Below the pieces are notes generated by a model, which saw only the letters and a program-made list of their open reading frames with translations, did not search any database and was not told where the DNA came from. The translations under genes and the position numbers were made by a program. This document shows, one piece after another, positions 10,678 through 23,092 of a DNA stretch of 64,000 nucleotides. Source of the DNA: Endomychus coccineus (Eukaryota > Arthropoda > Insecta > Coleoptera > Endomychidae); the NCBI GenBank assembly GCA_958510875.1, contig OY294067.1:32352912-32416911 (forward strand), read 5' to 3'. Positions within the stretch are counted from its first letter, which is position 1; every line of letters starts with the position of its first letter.

Positions 10678-11012
10678 TTACTGGAGTCGAATGGTCACAA
10701 AGAAATTTGACAAAATATTAATCAGAAGAATCACGGGTGTATACAAAAGTATTATAAATAGATGCCGACGTTTCGCCAACAGGCCAGGTTCGAGGCTAAA
10801 CTTTAATTGATTCTGCTGGTTTCTGTTCAGGGCTCGGGCTAGGATTTTGATATTTTCGAAAAGGATTTCATGATTAGTGTCAAACTTATGTTCCGCAAGA
10901 GCAGATCTACTGTCACGAAGCCATTGTACACCACTTATGTTCTTTAACACGGGTAGTTACTCTACGACTTGTTTCACCAATGTAGCCTTTACCGCAGGTA
11001 ATGCTATAAATA
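10678..11012 (-). pseudogene. Penelope-like element GIY-YIG endonuclease remnant
   Basis: On the minus strand the sequence reads VHIYSITCGKGYIGETSRRV, a GIY-YIG nuclease start (I-Y-S-I and G-Y-I-G, then the catalytic-region R-R), followed after a frameshift by SALAEHKFDTNHEILFENI, the conserved AxxxH-type end of PLE nucleases. Penelope-like elements encode a reverse transcriptase joined to this nuclease; only the 3' nuclease end survives. Immediately downstream in the same strand is a hammerhead-like sequence. The piece ends close to the mariner right terminus (10573), so mariner or deletion may have removed the rest. Confidence 0.8.
10760..10797 (-). ncRNA. Decayed hammerhead-like sequence in PLE 3' region
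   Basis: Minus strand: CUG, then GCC-UGUU-GGC (stem II), then GAAA and CGUCGG. The AUGA part of the CUGAUGA core is missing, so it would not cleave. Its position after the GIY-YIG coding end is where Penelope-like elements are known to carry hammerhead motifs. Confidence 0.4.
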
Positions 11013-11029
11013 TGTACCTACTAAATGCA

Positions 11030-13105
11030 GAGAATGAAGAGGATTGATAGGGTAGTAAAACTGGGATAGTTTTGTAAGTGTGAAAATACGAGTAGAAATA
11101 TGATGCTTCTCAAGCCTGCCCTGAAGATTGCAGCTATAATGGTTGGAAAATAGTCGGCATCAAGTAGTTCTATTGTGACCTGAAATTCATCAAAAAGCCA
11201 AAAATTTTCAAGATTAGCTATCCGCGGAAGTCTACTATCCAAAATATTATAAATAAGGTACTTTAGTTATGAAGTACATTGAAAAGATAATATTTCTGTT
11301 TCTCAGATATTTATATGCAGATATATTTGGAAATCATTATACTCTCGTAATACATTTCGATAAGAACGAATCATATAAAACTTTTACTCCTTCTCAAATT
11401 TTGCCAGAACTTGAGTTATGAAGAAGAAATATTTGTGGTTAAAATAACGCTCAGCTGTGCAAATCGATGAAAAATTTTTCATGCAGCGTCCAGGGGTCTT
11501 AAAACATGAACAGACAACTCTGCAAAGTTTGGAACACTTGAAGATAATTTACATTTGGCTCAGACAATTGTTGCATCTGAGAATCTGACACTAGTGAGTA
11601 TATATTGCCATCGAAATATATTTTTAAAGAAGAAAATATCTTCAAATATGTGTGCGCGCCGAATTTACAAAAGACGAAAATAAAATCATGTATTCCAATA
11701 AGAGGGTGTTGTTGTTAGAGAATTGATACCTTCAAAATTGCAGAATGAAAGAAAATATAGAAAATTATTCCTAAATTTGATGCGAGAGGGAAGATTAAAA
11801 GCTATTATTAGTATTTTGTAGTCTCACATTCATCCATTCAAAGTTCAATTGTCTATGATGAAGTTAATGAGCACAGCAGTGTATGTTAGTGTGGGAAACC
11901 GTAATGCAGGTGTCGCTAGAGCGACTGACGCCTGACCTTTCAACCTGTCGCTCAGTATGCGTCCCCCAATATAGTTAATTCTAACACATGTGTGCTTCAA
12001 CAATACCTCCCGCTACGTGTATTTTTTTTCATTATTAACGATTCTTTTCGAAGGCATGTACTTCATTATATTTTTGAACATGACAACATGTTCCCACGAA
12101 ATTATTGTTGGTCGTTAGTTCACATTATCTGCTAATAATCAAATTGTAAGTTTCTCATTTACGAGGTAATGAATATAAGGTAAGAAAGTTGGCAGTCAAA
12201 TGTTTATTCCAATCTCATTTTCGCATTAATTTATCCTGGATTATCATTCTCTTCAGGGCATAAAATAACGTCAACATGTGAATATATGGAAAACAACTAG
12301 TCCATGGATTGATAATTAGATATTATTTCGAATCATTTTGTATGTCAATACTTAATAGAAGCAATGCCCAGATTTTGATGAATACACCCTTCATACAAAT
12401 CCATAAAAATGATTCACCTCCTTATTTTTTTTGAAACCTAGTTGGAAAACTTTGATAGTATCAGATTTTTTGGTTTGTGTCTCCTTCCACTTTTTCTATG
12501 ATGAAAATTGATTGCTTAAATTGATGTATTTTGAAATTTTTACTATTTTGAGCTACCTTCTTATTTTTCTTAGAAGGACTTAGACTAACCACTCACACCA
12601 ACTATCCTCACAGAGTAGGTATCTTATGAACAAAAAAATATAAAGACAAATATCTAATACATGTTACAATATGCCTCGATCTCCCCCAAGCACACTGCGC
12701 CAATAAAATAATAGATCCTAAGAAATAGACAAAGATCGTTGATTATATTGGAATTCAAATCGTTCCCCAAACAGTTCATTTTTAATTTTTTTTTGTGCTA
12801 AATATAAAATAATCAAGATTTTTCATCATAACATCGTTGCTTTACTTACGACAGAAACAAAAATACACAGCGCCAACAAAATAGTACAACACTAAGTGAA
12901 ATGTTTGTATTTTTTAAAGCATTAATAAGACATTGTCAAGTGAGTTTGAACAATAAGACTTTATCACCTAACCAAAAATATTCACATATAAACAAGGCAT
13001 GACAGACGTCTTATTTCATATTTCTAGTTATATATTTATGATAAATTAGGAATAATTTAGTTTGCTTATATCATTTATATTGTCAATGGTGCGTATGCTA
13101 CTGAA
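11030..13105. other. Unannotated intergenic sequence
   Basis: About 2 kb of AT-rich DNA with no coding-like frame. Small unrelated details are a GC-richer patch at 11900-11970 and the word 'gcgccaa(t/c)aaaata' repeated near 12708 and 12871. I assign no function. Confidence 0.4.
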
Positions 13106-14190
13106 ATGAGGTATCTAAGCGTAGTTGAAGTTGCAAGAACCCTGACATTAATTGAAGTAGAGCAAAAGTATCGTAATGTTGCAAGACAACTTCAAGTAAG
13201 CTCTACATATGGACCAGGTAGCTCAGTGGTAGAAGTATCTATCTTCTAATCACTGTGGCTGCCGGTCGTGGGTTCGAATCCAGCGACTGCGGAATTTTTT
13301 CGATGCCCCGAGAAAGTGGTGAGGCAAGATACAATGGGTTAGTCAAGCCTAAGTGTCATCAAGACTGCCCTGGTTGCAGGATCCATTCTACCACACGGTG
13401 TGGAGTTTTGGGTATATCTGTGGTGATAAAAATTCGGACTCAGGGACTCCGACACTACCTTATGGGATGTAACAGGACCATAAGATGCCCATAAAGGGTT
13501 TCAACCACCTACCAAAAAAAAGCTCTACATACTAGGGCTTGGAATCGCTACTTACAGACAGGTCAGGTTCTAAAACGTCTGAAACCCATTCAGCGAGACA
13601 GTTTGTTGCCGAGATCTTGAAATTTGACTTCAGAAGAGCTAGTGGAGTTCAATTTGTGCGGAAGCCAGAAGGAAAAGTTTGCGAGAAAAGAATCCAAGAT
13701 TCAGGACGCCACTGTTTACTATAACTCACAAAAAGAACTGACTAACGTTTGCTCAACAACTTTTGGATGGGGTGATGGAGTTGTGTCCTCAGTTCTCTTT
13801 AGCAATGAGTCCAGATTTCGGTTGTGATGGTGTGTTCGTTGTGATGGTGTGTTCGAAATTGGGAACGTATAAGGTGAACGTTATCTTGAAAGACTTGGTT
13901 CTGGAGGTAGATATATTTGGAGGAGGATCTAATATAGTGTGGGCTGGTATCTCTTTTGATACTCGAACATATCTTATTTCCATTCCTGGTCGAATGAATG
14001 CTGCCCGATACATGACCTTCTCAAAAACCACGAGATAACCTGCTAGAACCCTTATAGGTCCCGGATTCTTTTGCCAACATGATAATGCAAGACCACAACG
14101 TAGCGAATGAGACATCACAAAACAGAAGAATACCGAATTCCAGTTCCTAGCCTAGATCTCAATCCTATTAAGCACGTATGGGATCAGAGT
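13106..14190 (+). pseudogene. Tc1-like transposase pseudogene, split by a SINE
   Basis: The 5' part (13106-13198) reads MRYLSVVEVARTLTLIEVEQ and onward to NVARQLQVS, the N-terminal paired-like DNA-binding domain. It resumes after the SINE at 13532. Downstream come LFSNESRFRL (normally FSDESRF, so the first catalytic Asp is Asn), NIVWAGISFDTRT (the family's VWGGIS region), HDNARPQRS (second Asp present) and LDLNPIKHVWDQ (normally NPIEHVWD, so the third acidic residue is Lys). Frameshifts occur in between. With two of three catalytic positions lost it is dead. I could not define TIRs. Confidence 0.88.
13211..13520 (+). mobile_element. tRNA-derived SINE, copy 2
   Basis: It is the same family as 1658-1980: tRNA-like head with 'gctcagtggtagaag' (A box) and 'ggttcgaatcc' (B box), the same body, and a short A tail at 13514-13520. 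The duplication 'agctctacata' flanks it at 13199-13209 and 13521-13531. It sits inside the Tc1 relic and so is younger. Single-base differences and a small deletion relative to copy 1 show that both are old enough to have diverged. Confidence 0.92.
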
Positions 14191-14199
14191 ATCGTAGCG

Positions 14200-15980
14200 G
14201 ATTTGTAATAAAGAAAACAACAGTTTCAGTTGAGTTCAAAATCGATTTTGATATGGTTTGAAACCAATTCACAAGTGATTTAGAAACTTCTGAAACGATT
14301 TCGAATCACCTTCTTTGTAATTTATAATTTATTTGCAGACGTTCCAATTTGCATTTGTAAGATTCACCATCTTAATAGAGTCGGATGGTGATCTGTTAAA
14401 ATACTCTTCAATATGACGCACAGTTATTGTTTGACAAACCCTAGCTATAGGATTGAAATGGATATTCCCTCGTAAATTCGAATTTTTATGTATTTTCTTT
14501 AATGATACAGCTAACTGGTATGATTCTTGACCAAATTGCTTTCTCTAATAAAATGACAATAATAAAAATAGAGCTACATATCATCATCAGCGTGAATTCT
14601 CACTTTCATTATTCATCGCTCCTTTTCATCCACGATTCGGGACAAGAAGTTGAGTGTAAGCTGTTCCAAACTACTACATGATCCCAACATGACACTTGAT
14701 ACAGATTCTATGTTGGTTCTCGCTCCCGAACCAATTTTGAATATCCAAAATAAACGGTCCAGAACGAACCAGAAGCATCATAGTTGTTTATATGTGCCGA
14801 TTTGATATCCAAGGAATATCCAACGTAATAGACTATAATATTGGGCGTTAGGACGCGTTCATTTTGGTATTTTCATCAGTCTATTTGCCTTCCTATATTT
14901 AATCAACACTCGAGTATTCCATAGCGTGAGCCACGTGATTCAGTTGGCATGGATGTATACACGTGCATTATCAATTTCGCCGCCACTGGAATCATCCTGT
15001 TCGTGATTAATTGTGATGTATAGGTGGGACTTGCAACGCCAGACCAATTGCAAAAAGTTCATTTATCGGAGGTCGGGCGGAAAGCAGAAGTTGCCTCATT
15101 TACAACGACAGGAGCTTTTGGAACATAACAGCCAACTAATCCTGCGTGTTCTTATTCTTTCCGCTGCAGACATAAATACACGGCTCTCGTACCGAAATAA
15201 AAACCAAGAACGCTCTTTCACTTGGACAACGTCGCACAAAACAACAGAAAGGCAATTAGTATCGTGTTCTATACAATTAGTAAGTCGGGGGCCCCTTTTT
15301 CTTTTCCAACGGTCTAAATGCGCATTCGCCTGAACTATGACGGACAATACTATCGCCGCCCTCCGCTATTCATTTCGACTCATCTTATTTGTATGGCATT
15401 TGTTTCATAAAGTTAAGGTGATATAAAGTTACGATGCCGCAAATTTCGTTGTTTACGAGCCGCCAATACTGCAAAATCTGGTTCTACTTATCAAGGACTG
15501 ACTTTATGCTGTAACTTTAAAGAAATCCAATCTGATCTAGGGCAGCCGTTATGGCAATGCGGTTTAATACAATAATTTCATATATTCACAATTTATTTCA
15601 GTTTTGCAATATTGCTTGCTTGCTTTTCTGCAATAAGTACAAGTTACGATATTGATTGGTATTGTTCTCATTGCCATAAACATAGTACCTATCCTTAGAT
15701 TCCGATTGATCTCAAGTATTCCATTTTTTCTATTCCATTCATGACTATCTGTCTAGATTCTAGGAGCACAGGCCCCGGCCGCTTGATTATTGGGCGCATG
15801 TTATTTTTGGAACTATGAAGTAGGCAATGGTTGCCAAAAGCTGAGAAGCAATTCCAAAAGTACGGAGCCGATGAATACAGTGATATGCTCATAGATTTGA
15901 TAACATTTGATCACAATTCTCTTCAGTCATTCATGGTTTCATTTCATATAAAATCAAGTTTTTGTGAAGCGGTTTTCGCA
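14200..15980. other. Unannotated intergenic sequence
   Basis: No supported gene. The part at 14900-15360 is richer in GC than its surroundings and open on both strands (frames 15013-15333 and 15096-15347), but neither frame shows a motif and they overlap antisense, so I read it as non-coding. Confidence 0.35.
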
Positions 15981-15984
15981 ACAG

Positions 15985-16175
15985 ACCTCCCATGATCGTC
16001 CCATGACAGGGTGCTGTTAGTGGTGATCCCGAGCATTGTTATGGAATAGTTGTACCTGACATCATCATATTGAAGATTGTAGGATACGCCTCCTTGGAGA
16101 AGACGTAAGCTTGAGTTTTGGTTTCATTAAACTCTACTAGATTATCAGATCCCCAATTCAAATCTTTGCTTCTTT
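15985..16175 (-). pseudogene. Non-LTR retrotransposon fragment (same family as 6735-8330)
   Basis: Antisense match to the post-polymerase region: 'gtagagttta', 'aaactcaagcttacgtc' and 'tatgatgatgtcaggtacaa' in minus orientation correspond to the segment around 7681-7850 and to 28780-28930. It is only about 190 bp, with stops. Confidence 0.75.
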
Positions 16176-16179
16176 ATTT

Positions 16180-19150
16180 TCAGCAATTTTCATTGAGAAT
16201 TAGGAAAAATCAGCTTTCACAAAGATAGAATGTGAGTGATATATCATTCAAAACAATAATAAATAGGTATACGTAGAGAAAGTTGAATGGGAAAAAAGTT
16301 GCATAATTATTCTTATTTACATGAAAGTAAAATATTTCCAATATCTGATTTTCAAGAGTACATTACATTTACTCAAGATATTTCTAAAACCGTTAATAAA
16401 AGTCCTAAGAAAGCTAAAATTCTTGCACCATAGTATTTTTGATCGAATTTCAAACCACTGCGTAAGAATCTGTCTGTCCATCTGTCTGGATGTCCGTCAC
16501 GAAATGTACACGATAACTCAAAAACGAAAGGCACTATCATATTCAAATTTTGATACAAAGTCGTTTGCTGTTTTTGTACGAACCCCTTCGTTTTTTAGGA
16601 AAATGGAGTAATGAACACGCCCTTCTCTAGAGGGTTGAAAAATCATAACTACTGAAGTTTACACTTGAAGTAAACTTACACCGTTTTTCAACTGTTATAA
16701 CGCAGCGATGTATGGTCAAGCGACAAGGATATCGGACCCCACTCAGTAGGCTCTGATTCAATTCCAGTAAACGGAAAATTTGTTTTTGTAATAGCTTATT
16801 CTTAAAAACATTAAATTTAATTAAAAAAAAAAATTTGTTGTATAAACATGATAAAATAAATAATCTAGTTCATTATCTTCATACAAATACGAAGAGTCTC
16901 TCATAGAATGTGAAACAATTATATAAAAATCAGTAGCCAAGTCAAATGATTTGCAAACATTAACCGCAAAAGATTCCAAGCGATAACAATTTTTTTTAAC
17001 GTTACTGTCAGCGATGAAACAATATAAGAAACCTTGTCCAAAGCAACTTTTCGAAACATTTGTGACGGTAGTTAATATTTGTTTTAATATGTGACGTTTC
17101 GTTATTGATCAAATTTTAATTTTTTATTCATTAGGTATTCGTTATTTTTTTTATTTGTTTGAACAATCATTCAAAAAGCCAATTTCACAAATTTTCCTCC
17201 AATACAGGCTCGTACTCAGAAAATCTTGATGCGGCTGAAATCTGAATCGCAATCGGAATAGGAAAATGAGTGTAGGATGAAAAATACCTAGAAAAATGGT
17301 GTTCAAATTGAAAGTTGTTGGTTGATCGACAAAGAAACGTCAAATAATCAAGCAAGATGCTTTTATGTTTGTTATGAAGTTCCTTCATTTTGTTCCATAT
17401 CTGATGGTACCACTCGAAGAAGAAAATTACGAAATCATGACATACTTACGATTTCTTCAAAATTGATTGAAAATAAAAATAATAATATATATTTTTCAAT
17501 TTCGTTTGAATGGTGCAATCCGGAAGCCAAGATTTTTCTAAGATTATTATCAGAACACAAGACATAACATGATACTGGAATAAAAAAAAATTACAACTTC
17601 CACTATTCCAAATAAACCAGTTATGTATTGTGTGAACATATACATATTGGCGTCTTGAGTCAACGTAACATGAAAAATTGATGTATCATAACCAACATCA
17701 CAATCTTGAAAATTTAATGTCGTTGTTGTCCGTTTGTATTTGAAAGTATCCATTTTTGAGCATTAATCGTTTTTCATGAAGCCTTAGTAACGTATTGGCA
17801 ACGAAGGCCTGATAATGCCAGGTATCCAGATTCAGCCCAAACGCCGTCAAGACCAGAATGGTGGAATAGTGACCAAACTACTACGCGGAAGTAGACACGA
17901 GAGACTAATATGCTCAATCCGTATCAAAGATGCCAAACTATACCAAACCTTTGATACATGTACACAAGGGTAAGGAAAATCAATCAATTACAAATACAAA
18001 CTTTCAGATTATGTATCATCCTCATATTTCCAAAAATTTGTAAGAATCTGAACAACTAATCCGTGAAAATATTAAAATATTAATCTGCTAAACGCTATTG
18101 GAAGCAACAGAACGTCAGGCCAGAGTCTTAACTACTTGGCTAGAATCGCCGACGCTGAAGCAATATTGAATTTGGTATATCAAATTCGCTGCACACTCTA
18201 GAAAATTTAGCAATATTGGAACGTTCTGGGTGAATTACACAATTATGAAGAAAACCCGTTCATCCATTCGACGTAATCCGTTGATGCTGCCCTAATAATA
18301 ACATTTAGTTTATCATGCATATACCTGCAGATGTAGTTCACTGGTCGAGAGCCTAAAGTTTATTTTTGATTTTTTTCATTTAACAGGTGAAAGTGTCTCA
18401 TAAATCATTTTTAGGGTTAAATTATATAAATTTGTTATGTATGTGGAAAATACGATTTATAGGTATTTTTGTCTATTTTAAGATTAATTGTTGAAAATTG
18501 GCACAGTTTCTACACCTATTAATTTAGTGTACAAAGCTTCGTGTAGCAAACGATACAGAACATTACATCTTTTGGCACAGTAAAACGCCAAATAATAGAG
18601 TGATGTTAATGGATTTGAACATATTGAATTATGTATGTGTAACAATGTTATGCCCCATTTCAGCGAAAGTGAAGGAAGCACCGGTGAAAACTTACCAGAC
18701 GGAATTCGTTGGATAATTGAATCATTTCCATTTATTTTTATATGTTCGCATCCCAACTAATTCTTTCATAGCAAACATGTTAGGCATTGTTGCTACATTC
18801 CATAATGCTCAACTGTGGTGTTTCCTTGTTTTGTTGGTATTATATGTATTACTAGGCAAAGCCTTCTCTTTTAAATTAATATATTACAAATGATTAGAAG
18901 AAATGATGAAGGCGTGGAAATACTTCAACTTGAAGTTAGTTTGAATTGACATCAAAAAACAGATTAACATAAATATGTTCTCAACTCTGGTTCATACTCT
19001 GTGTACTTACTATTATAATATTTTGTTGTCAGGTGAACTTTCAAAAATTATTGGATTACTACAAGTTGTAACGTTCTATAAGTTACTAAGTTTCTAATTG
19101 CTTGAATAATGATAACAACGGCTTCCACTCGGAATTATAGATAATTAAAC
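16180..19150. other. Unannotated intergenic sequence
   Basis: About 3 kb of AT-rich DNA. At 16445-16515 it contains 'ctgtctgtccatctgtctgg' followed by 'cacgataactcaaaaacgaa', wording I associate with dispersed repeats in arthropod genomes, but I cannot assign it to a class. No coding frame with a recognisable domain was found. Confidence 0.35.
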
Positions 19151-19155
19151 TTGGA

Positions 19156-19762
19156 ATGAGATTGTTACCGACGTCTGTGGCGCAAATCAATTATTTTACT
19201 AATGCGCAAAACTCGAGAGAGAAATCGTGCCTTACGGGCGCAGACAGATATATAAGAGTGTGGCCACGACCAGGCGAAAGATATGACCAAGCGTGTTTTG
19301 CTGAGCGACTTCCATTTGGTGGAGACTCAGTTATAGCATGGAGAGGAATTTCTTTGGAAGCTTATATGTAGTTAGTATTCATGCAAAATGCGCACAGGTA
19401 CCTGACAGAGGATTCAGAAGGCCATGGTGTACCGTTCATGGTTATTCTTGCAACGTTTATGGATGATAATGCACGGTCCCACACTGCTCGCATGGTTACA
19501 CCTTATTTTGACGAAGTTTGAATCACGTGATTTGTCTGGCCTGCTCGATGGCAAGATTTGAATGCTGTAGAACATGTTTTGATGAGATAGGGAGACGCTT
19601 ACGGTTACATGTGCCGGCTCCCAGAAATTCTCTAGAGCTTCGCGAAATTCTGGTGCAGCAATCTTCCGCAGAATGTGATTCAAGACCTGTCACAAAGCAT
19701 GCTTCGTCGTCTGAAAGCTGTTATCACTGCCACGGGAGGCAATACTCGCTATTGAAGTCCTC
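19156..19762 (+). pseudogene. Tc1-like transposase pseudogene (C-terminal half)
   Basis: The sequence enters the DDE domain with CLTGADRYIRVWPRPGERYD and PFGGDSVIAWRGIS (the conserved VWGGIS region). It continues FMDDNARSHTARMV (second catalytic Asp in DDNAR), LNAVEHV (with the third acidic residue, Glu) and, in a shifted frame, DEIGRRLRLHVPAP, ending in LRRLKAVITATGGNTRY, the normal Tc1 C-terminus. Frameshifts near 19376, 19520, 19585 and 19660 disable it. The N-terminal domain and first catalytic Asp are missing. It is a different Tc1 lineage from the 13106 copy. Confidence 0.88.
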
Positions 19763-19769
19763 AATAATT

Positions 19770-21239
19770 CTCATGTTCGGAACAAATGCATAAAATATGG
19801 TTCTTTAATTTCATTCTTTTTAATAAATTTTGCAGAAAGTACAAACATTCCTTTTCATTCGAGCAATCATCTCAAAATCACCGCAAAGTGTTCTGCAGAA
19901 AATTACTAAATGTAAATTTTGAGGTGACCTTTATTCTATGCTCAGTAGTGTATTTTAACCTAAGTTGGGTATTTTGGTGTCCAACTAATGCACCCTATTC
20001 CTCTGGAAGAAACAACATTAAGAAAACCAGCTTCATTATCTCGCAACTTTGCACATCATCACAAAAATTATTGGAAGTGAATGAAGAAACAAAACCGGAG
20101 TACCACCGATTAAAATATTGTACGATATATGTAGACAATGAAGGGATGTTACAAGTCAAAAATAGTGGTATTAAATAGGTAAACAGTGTCATATATCCGG
20201 CACTGTCGGCACGTCAATAAGATATAAGTGAAAAGAACCGGAAGACGTGTTTATTTGATTAGTTCACGTTTCAGTATAACATCACCTTTCTTTGGCATTT
20301 GTTCTTAACTAAAAGTGGAACTTGTTTTGGTTTGAAATAAATATCCGATTCTTTCGGATGACGTAAAAAGGACGACGGCCGGCTGCTGTATGGATAGACG
20401 CCATTCTTACGCTTTGTATATTTTTGATGAATAGCTAAATAAATATAATAGCTGTTTGTTTACTTAGGTACTTTTACGGTCCTTTCGCGACAGGTGCGGT
20501 CTTCATCTTGAGCAGAAATATGTGGCTAATATTTATTTGTAAAGCAAAGCTTCCCTCCAAATTGCGTTCATCTCAGTATTGTAAACATTTTATGAATAAT
20601 ATGAAATCAGTTTATTGGTGTTCATCTGCAGATGGAAATATGAATATATTTAAACCGTGGTGATGATTCGTTCCAACAAAGGAATTAACTATAAACTAAT
20701 TGAATGACGCAAGACACTTTTTTATCATCAAGTTGTTAAAAAGCTTGAAACAATCATCTCTTCCAGCCTGTAGCAGGATTAACAGATTTTGAAGATCATT
20801 CCCTTACAGATCCAAAATTATTTGAATAAAGGAAAAAAGGGTTTCAAATACCTTACTTTTCGAGGTAAAACTGGTCAACTTTTAAACAGATTTTTTATAG
20901 AATTCTAAATAAAGAATTTTTTTAAAGTTACTATATATTGTTGTTGAAGTAGTAATATTAATAATGAAATTTGGCCAATTTATGAAAAATCCGGATCGGA
21001 AGTAGAATTTTCGCACGTTTAACATTTGTGACTTTAAAAACAATACAGCAATAATTGGTTGCATTTATTTGTGTTACTGTGAATTAGAAGAAATGGCGAA
21101 AGTTACAAAATACCCAAATATGTCTACATAATTTGCTGGCTTGCAAAATTGGCATTAAAATAGTGTTAACATCTCTGTATTCATTAAAAAAATTGTCATC
21201 GTTTGGAGTAAATTCAAAATGTAAATGTAAAAATAATGC
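19770..21239. other. Unannotated intergenic sequence
   Basis: The 130-codon open frame at 19786-20178 follows the Tc1 relic directly but shows no motif and is probably 3' untranslated sequence that happens to be open. Nothing else is supported. Confidence 0.35.
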
Positions 21240-21244
21240 TTGTT

Positions 21245-21400
21245 TAACTAAGAAATAATAACTCTTATCCACTAAAAATACTATTAAAGTACTGTGGAAC
21301 TTTCGGCTACCAAGTAGCCATCATCAGAATAAACCAAATTAGAACTCAAAATGTGCCTGTTTGAATACTATTTGGAGATGATAATGCAAACAAAGAGTTA
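21245..21400 (-). mobile_element. Hammerhead-bearing repeat, family A copy 1 (left part)
   Basis: It matches 22860-22990 nearly base for base: 'taagaaataat', 'ttatccactaaaaatacta', the hammerhead motif and 'agaactcaaaatgtgcctg'. The copy is followed 150 bp later by a foldback insertion (21546-22733), after which family A sequence reappears, so the two parts may have been one element or neighbouring copies. Confidence 0.7.
21278..21332 (-). ncRNA. Hammerhead ribozyme motif (family A)
   Basis: Minus strand: CUGAUGA (21321-21327), stem II GGCUAC-UUG-GUAGCC with six perfect pairs, then GAAA (21301-21304), then a stem III candidate in which the last A of GAAA and the following GU pair with ACU about ten bases on. 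Stem I pairing is weak (UUAUU with AAUAG). Confidence 0.65.
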
Positions 21401-21545
21401 CCCCCAGATGGAGATAAATCGGATTTTATTAAATTGTTTTTTTGTTTATACATTTCTATCCTTTCTAAGTTACCTAGATATTTGTCCATACTGTGTTTTA
21501 GAAGTGATAAACTTTCTTGAGAAGTGATGTAACCTGTATTTAATA

Positions 21546-22733
21546 CAGGGTGTCCCAGGTTTTAGTAGCAGAACTTTTACAGTCGATGGAAAATTTGATT
21601 TTGAGGAAAAATGTTCCCATTAACATATATGCACAGACGCTTAATTTTTGAGATACAGGGTTCGTATCTCCGAAGATAATCAAGATGTCTCAATGAAATT
21701 CGGTACCGTGGATGAGCAGATAGGTTACCACATTTGCATATAATTTGAGACCGATATTACTTCCAGTGGCGTAGATTTAGATATTTAATAACAATAAATA
21801 GACTCTAAAATTATTATCACCCTGTAGAGACTTGTTTTTAGTAACCAACTTCGATGCGGAATTTAAGTCTAAGCAAATAAGGTCTCGCGATATTTCGTTG
21901 TATCTGGCATGGTTTCACGGCAAATTCAATTTTTGCGAATAATTACCACCACCATGAAAATCTGGTGAAAATTGAAAAAAGTGGAATCTTAAATAAAAGA
22001 GCGTCGTTGAGTGAAAAAAATAAAATAAGCTGTCTTTCCGAATCTCTAAAGCGATACATTACAAAGACAAAGAAAGGCCGAATAACAAATTTTTATTTCC
22101 AAAAATGTTTGAACCAGATAACTACAATGTACTTTAACTTATAGTAAGTCCACCAACAAGAGTTAACAAGACACCATTTTCTAAATTTTATGTATTAATT
22201 TTAAAGAAATTGGTCAAAATGATTCGTGTACATAGTCAACAATACATCTTCCCACTTCAATGGATACCTTTTTCCAATTTTCATCTGATTTTCATGGTGG
22301 TGGTGATTAATCACAAAAATCAAATGTATCGTGAAACGGTGCCAGGTACAAAGAAATATCAAGAGACCTTATTTGTTTTGATTTAAATTCTGTATCGAAA
22401 TTGAATACTAAAAAGTAACCTTTACAGGGTGATGACGCTTTTCGGGTCAACTTATTGTTATTAAATACCTATATCTACGCCACTGGAAATACCACCGGTC
22501 TCAAATTATGTGCAAATGTGGTAACCTGTCAACGCATTCACTGTACCAAATTTCATTGAGACACCTTGATTATCTTCGAAGATACGAACAAAATTAAGAA
22601 TTTTTACATAAAATTCAACACCCTGTATCTCAAAAATTAAGTGTCTGTGCATATATGTTAATTGGAACTTTTTTTCTCTAAATCAAATTTTCTATCGACT
22701 GTAAAAGTTCTGCTACTAAAACCTGGGACACCC
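21546..22733. mobile_element. Foldback DNA element with arms of about 450 bp and TA duplication
   Basis: The left end begins CAGGGTGTCCCAGGTTTTAG and the right end is the complement (ending 'acctgggacaccc'). TA flanks both sides (21544-21545, 22734-22735). Inverted pairing runs inward to about 22000 and 22235, with matched landmarks 'gtggcgtagat', 'aaggtctc' and 'caccaccatgaaaatc'. The loop is about 230 bp and non-coding. TA duplication suggests a Tc1/mariner-type transposase acted in trans. It lies within or between family A hammerhead repeats. Confidence 0.88.
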
Positions 22734-22889
22734 TATGTTCGGCTATCTCTGATGTTACATGTTATTTTTGTTCATATGTGCAAAATGTTCTTGATAACTC
22801 ACATAGCAAAATAAACTATAAAGAGTTCACACTGTAGATATATTATAACACTATTGATAAGAAATAATTGCACTTATCCATTAAAAATA

Positions 22890-22938
22890 CTATTGAAATA
22901 CTCAGGACCTTTCGGCTACCAAGTAGCCATCATCAGAA
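22890..22938 (-). ncRNA. Hammerhead ribozyme motif (family A)
   Basis: Minus strand: CUGAUGA, stem II GGCUAC-UUG-GUAGCC, GAAA, then GGUCCUGAG. The core is intact. Confidence 0.65.
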
Positions 22939-23049
22939 TAAACTAAATTATAAATCTAAAAGTGCCTGCTTAAATACTATACTAAATTTTTTGCATTATT
23001 GTCCCCAAATAGTATTTGAACAGGGGCACATTTTGATTTATAATTCAGT

Positions 23050-23092
23050 TCACTCTGATGATGGCTACTTGGTATACTTTAATAGTATTTTC
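23050..23092 (+). ncRNA. Hammerhead-like motif, core deleted
   Basis: Plus strand: CUGAUGA and the 5' half of stem II (GGCUACUUGGUA) are present, but the second half of the stem and GAAA are deleted. It is the mirror partner of the 22890-22938 motif. Confidence 0.5.

Noticed and set aside
15013..15347. 106-codon plus frame and 83-codon minus frame
   Set aside because: They overlap antisense over the same DNA, without motif or repeat support.
19786..20178. 130-codon frame as a host gene
   Set aside because: It starts right after the Tc1 stop, has no motif and its composition (F, N, K, S) is what AT-rich DNA gives by chance.
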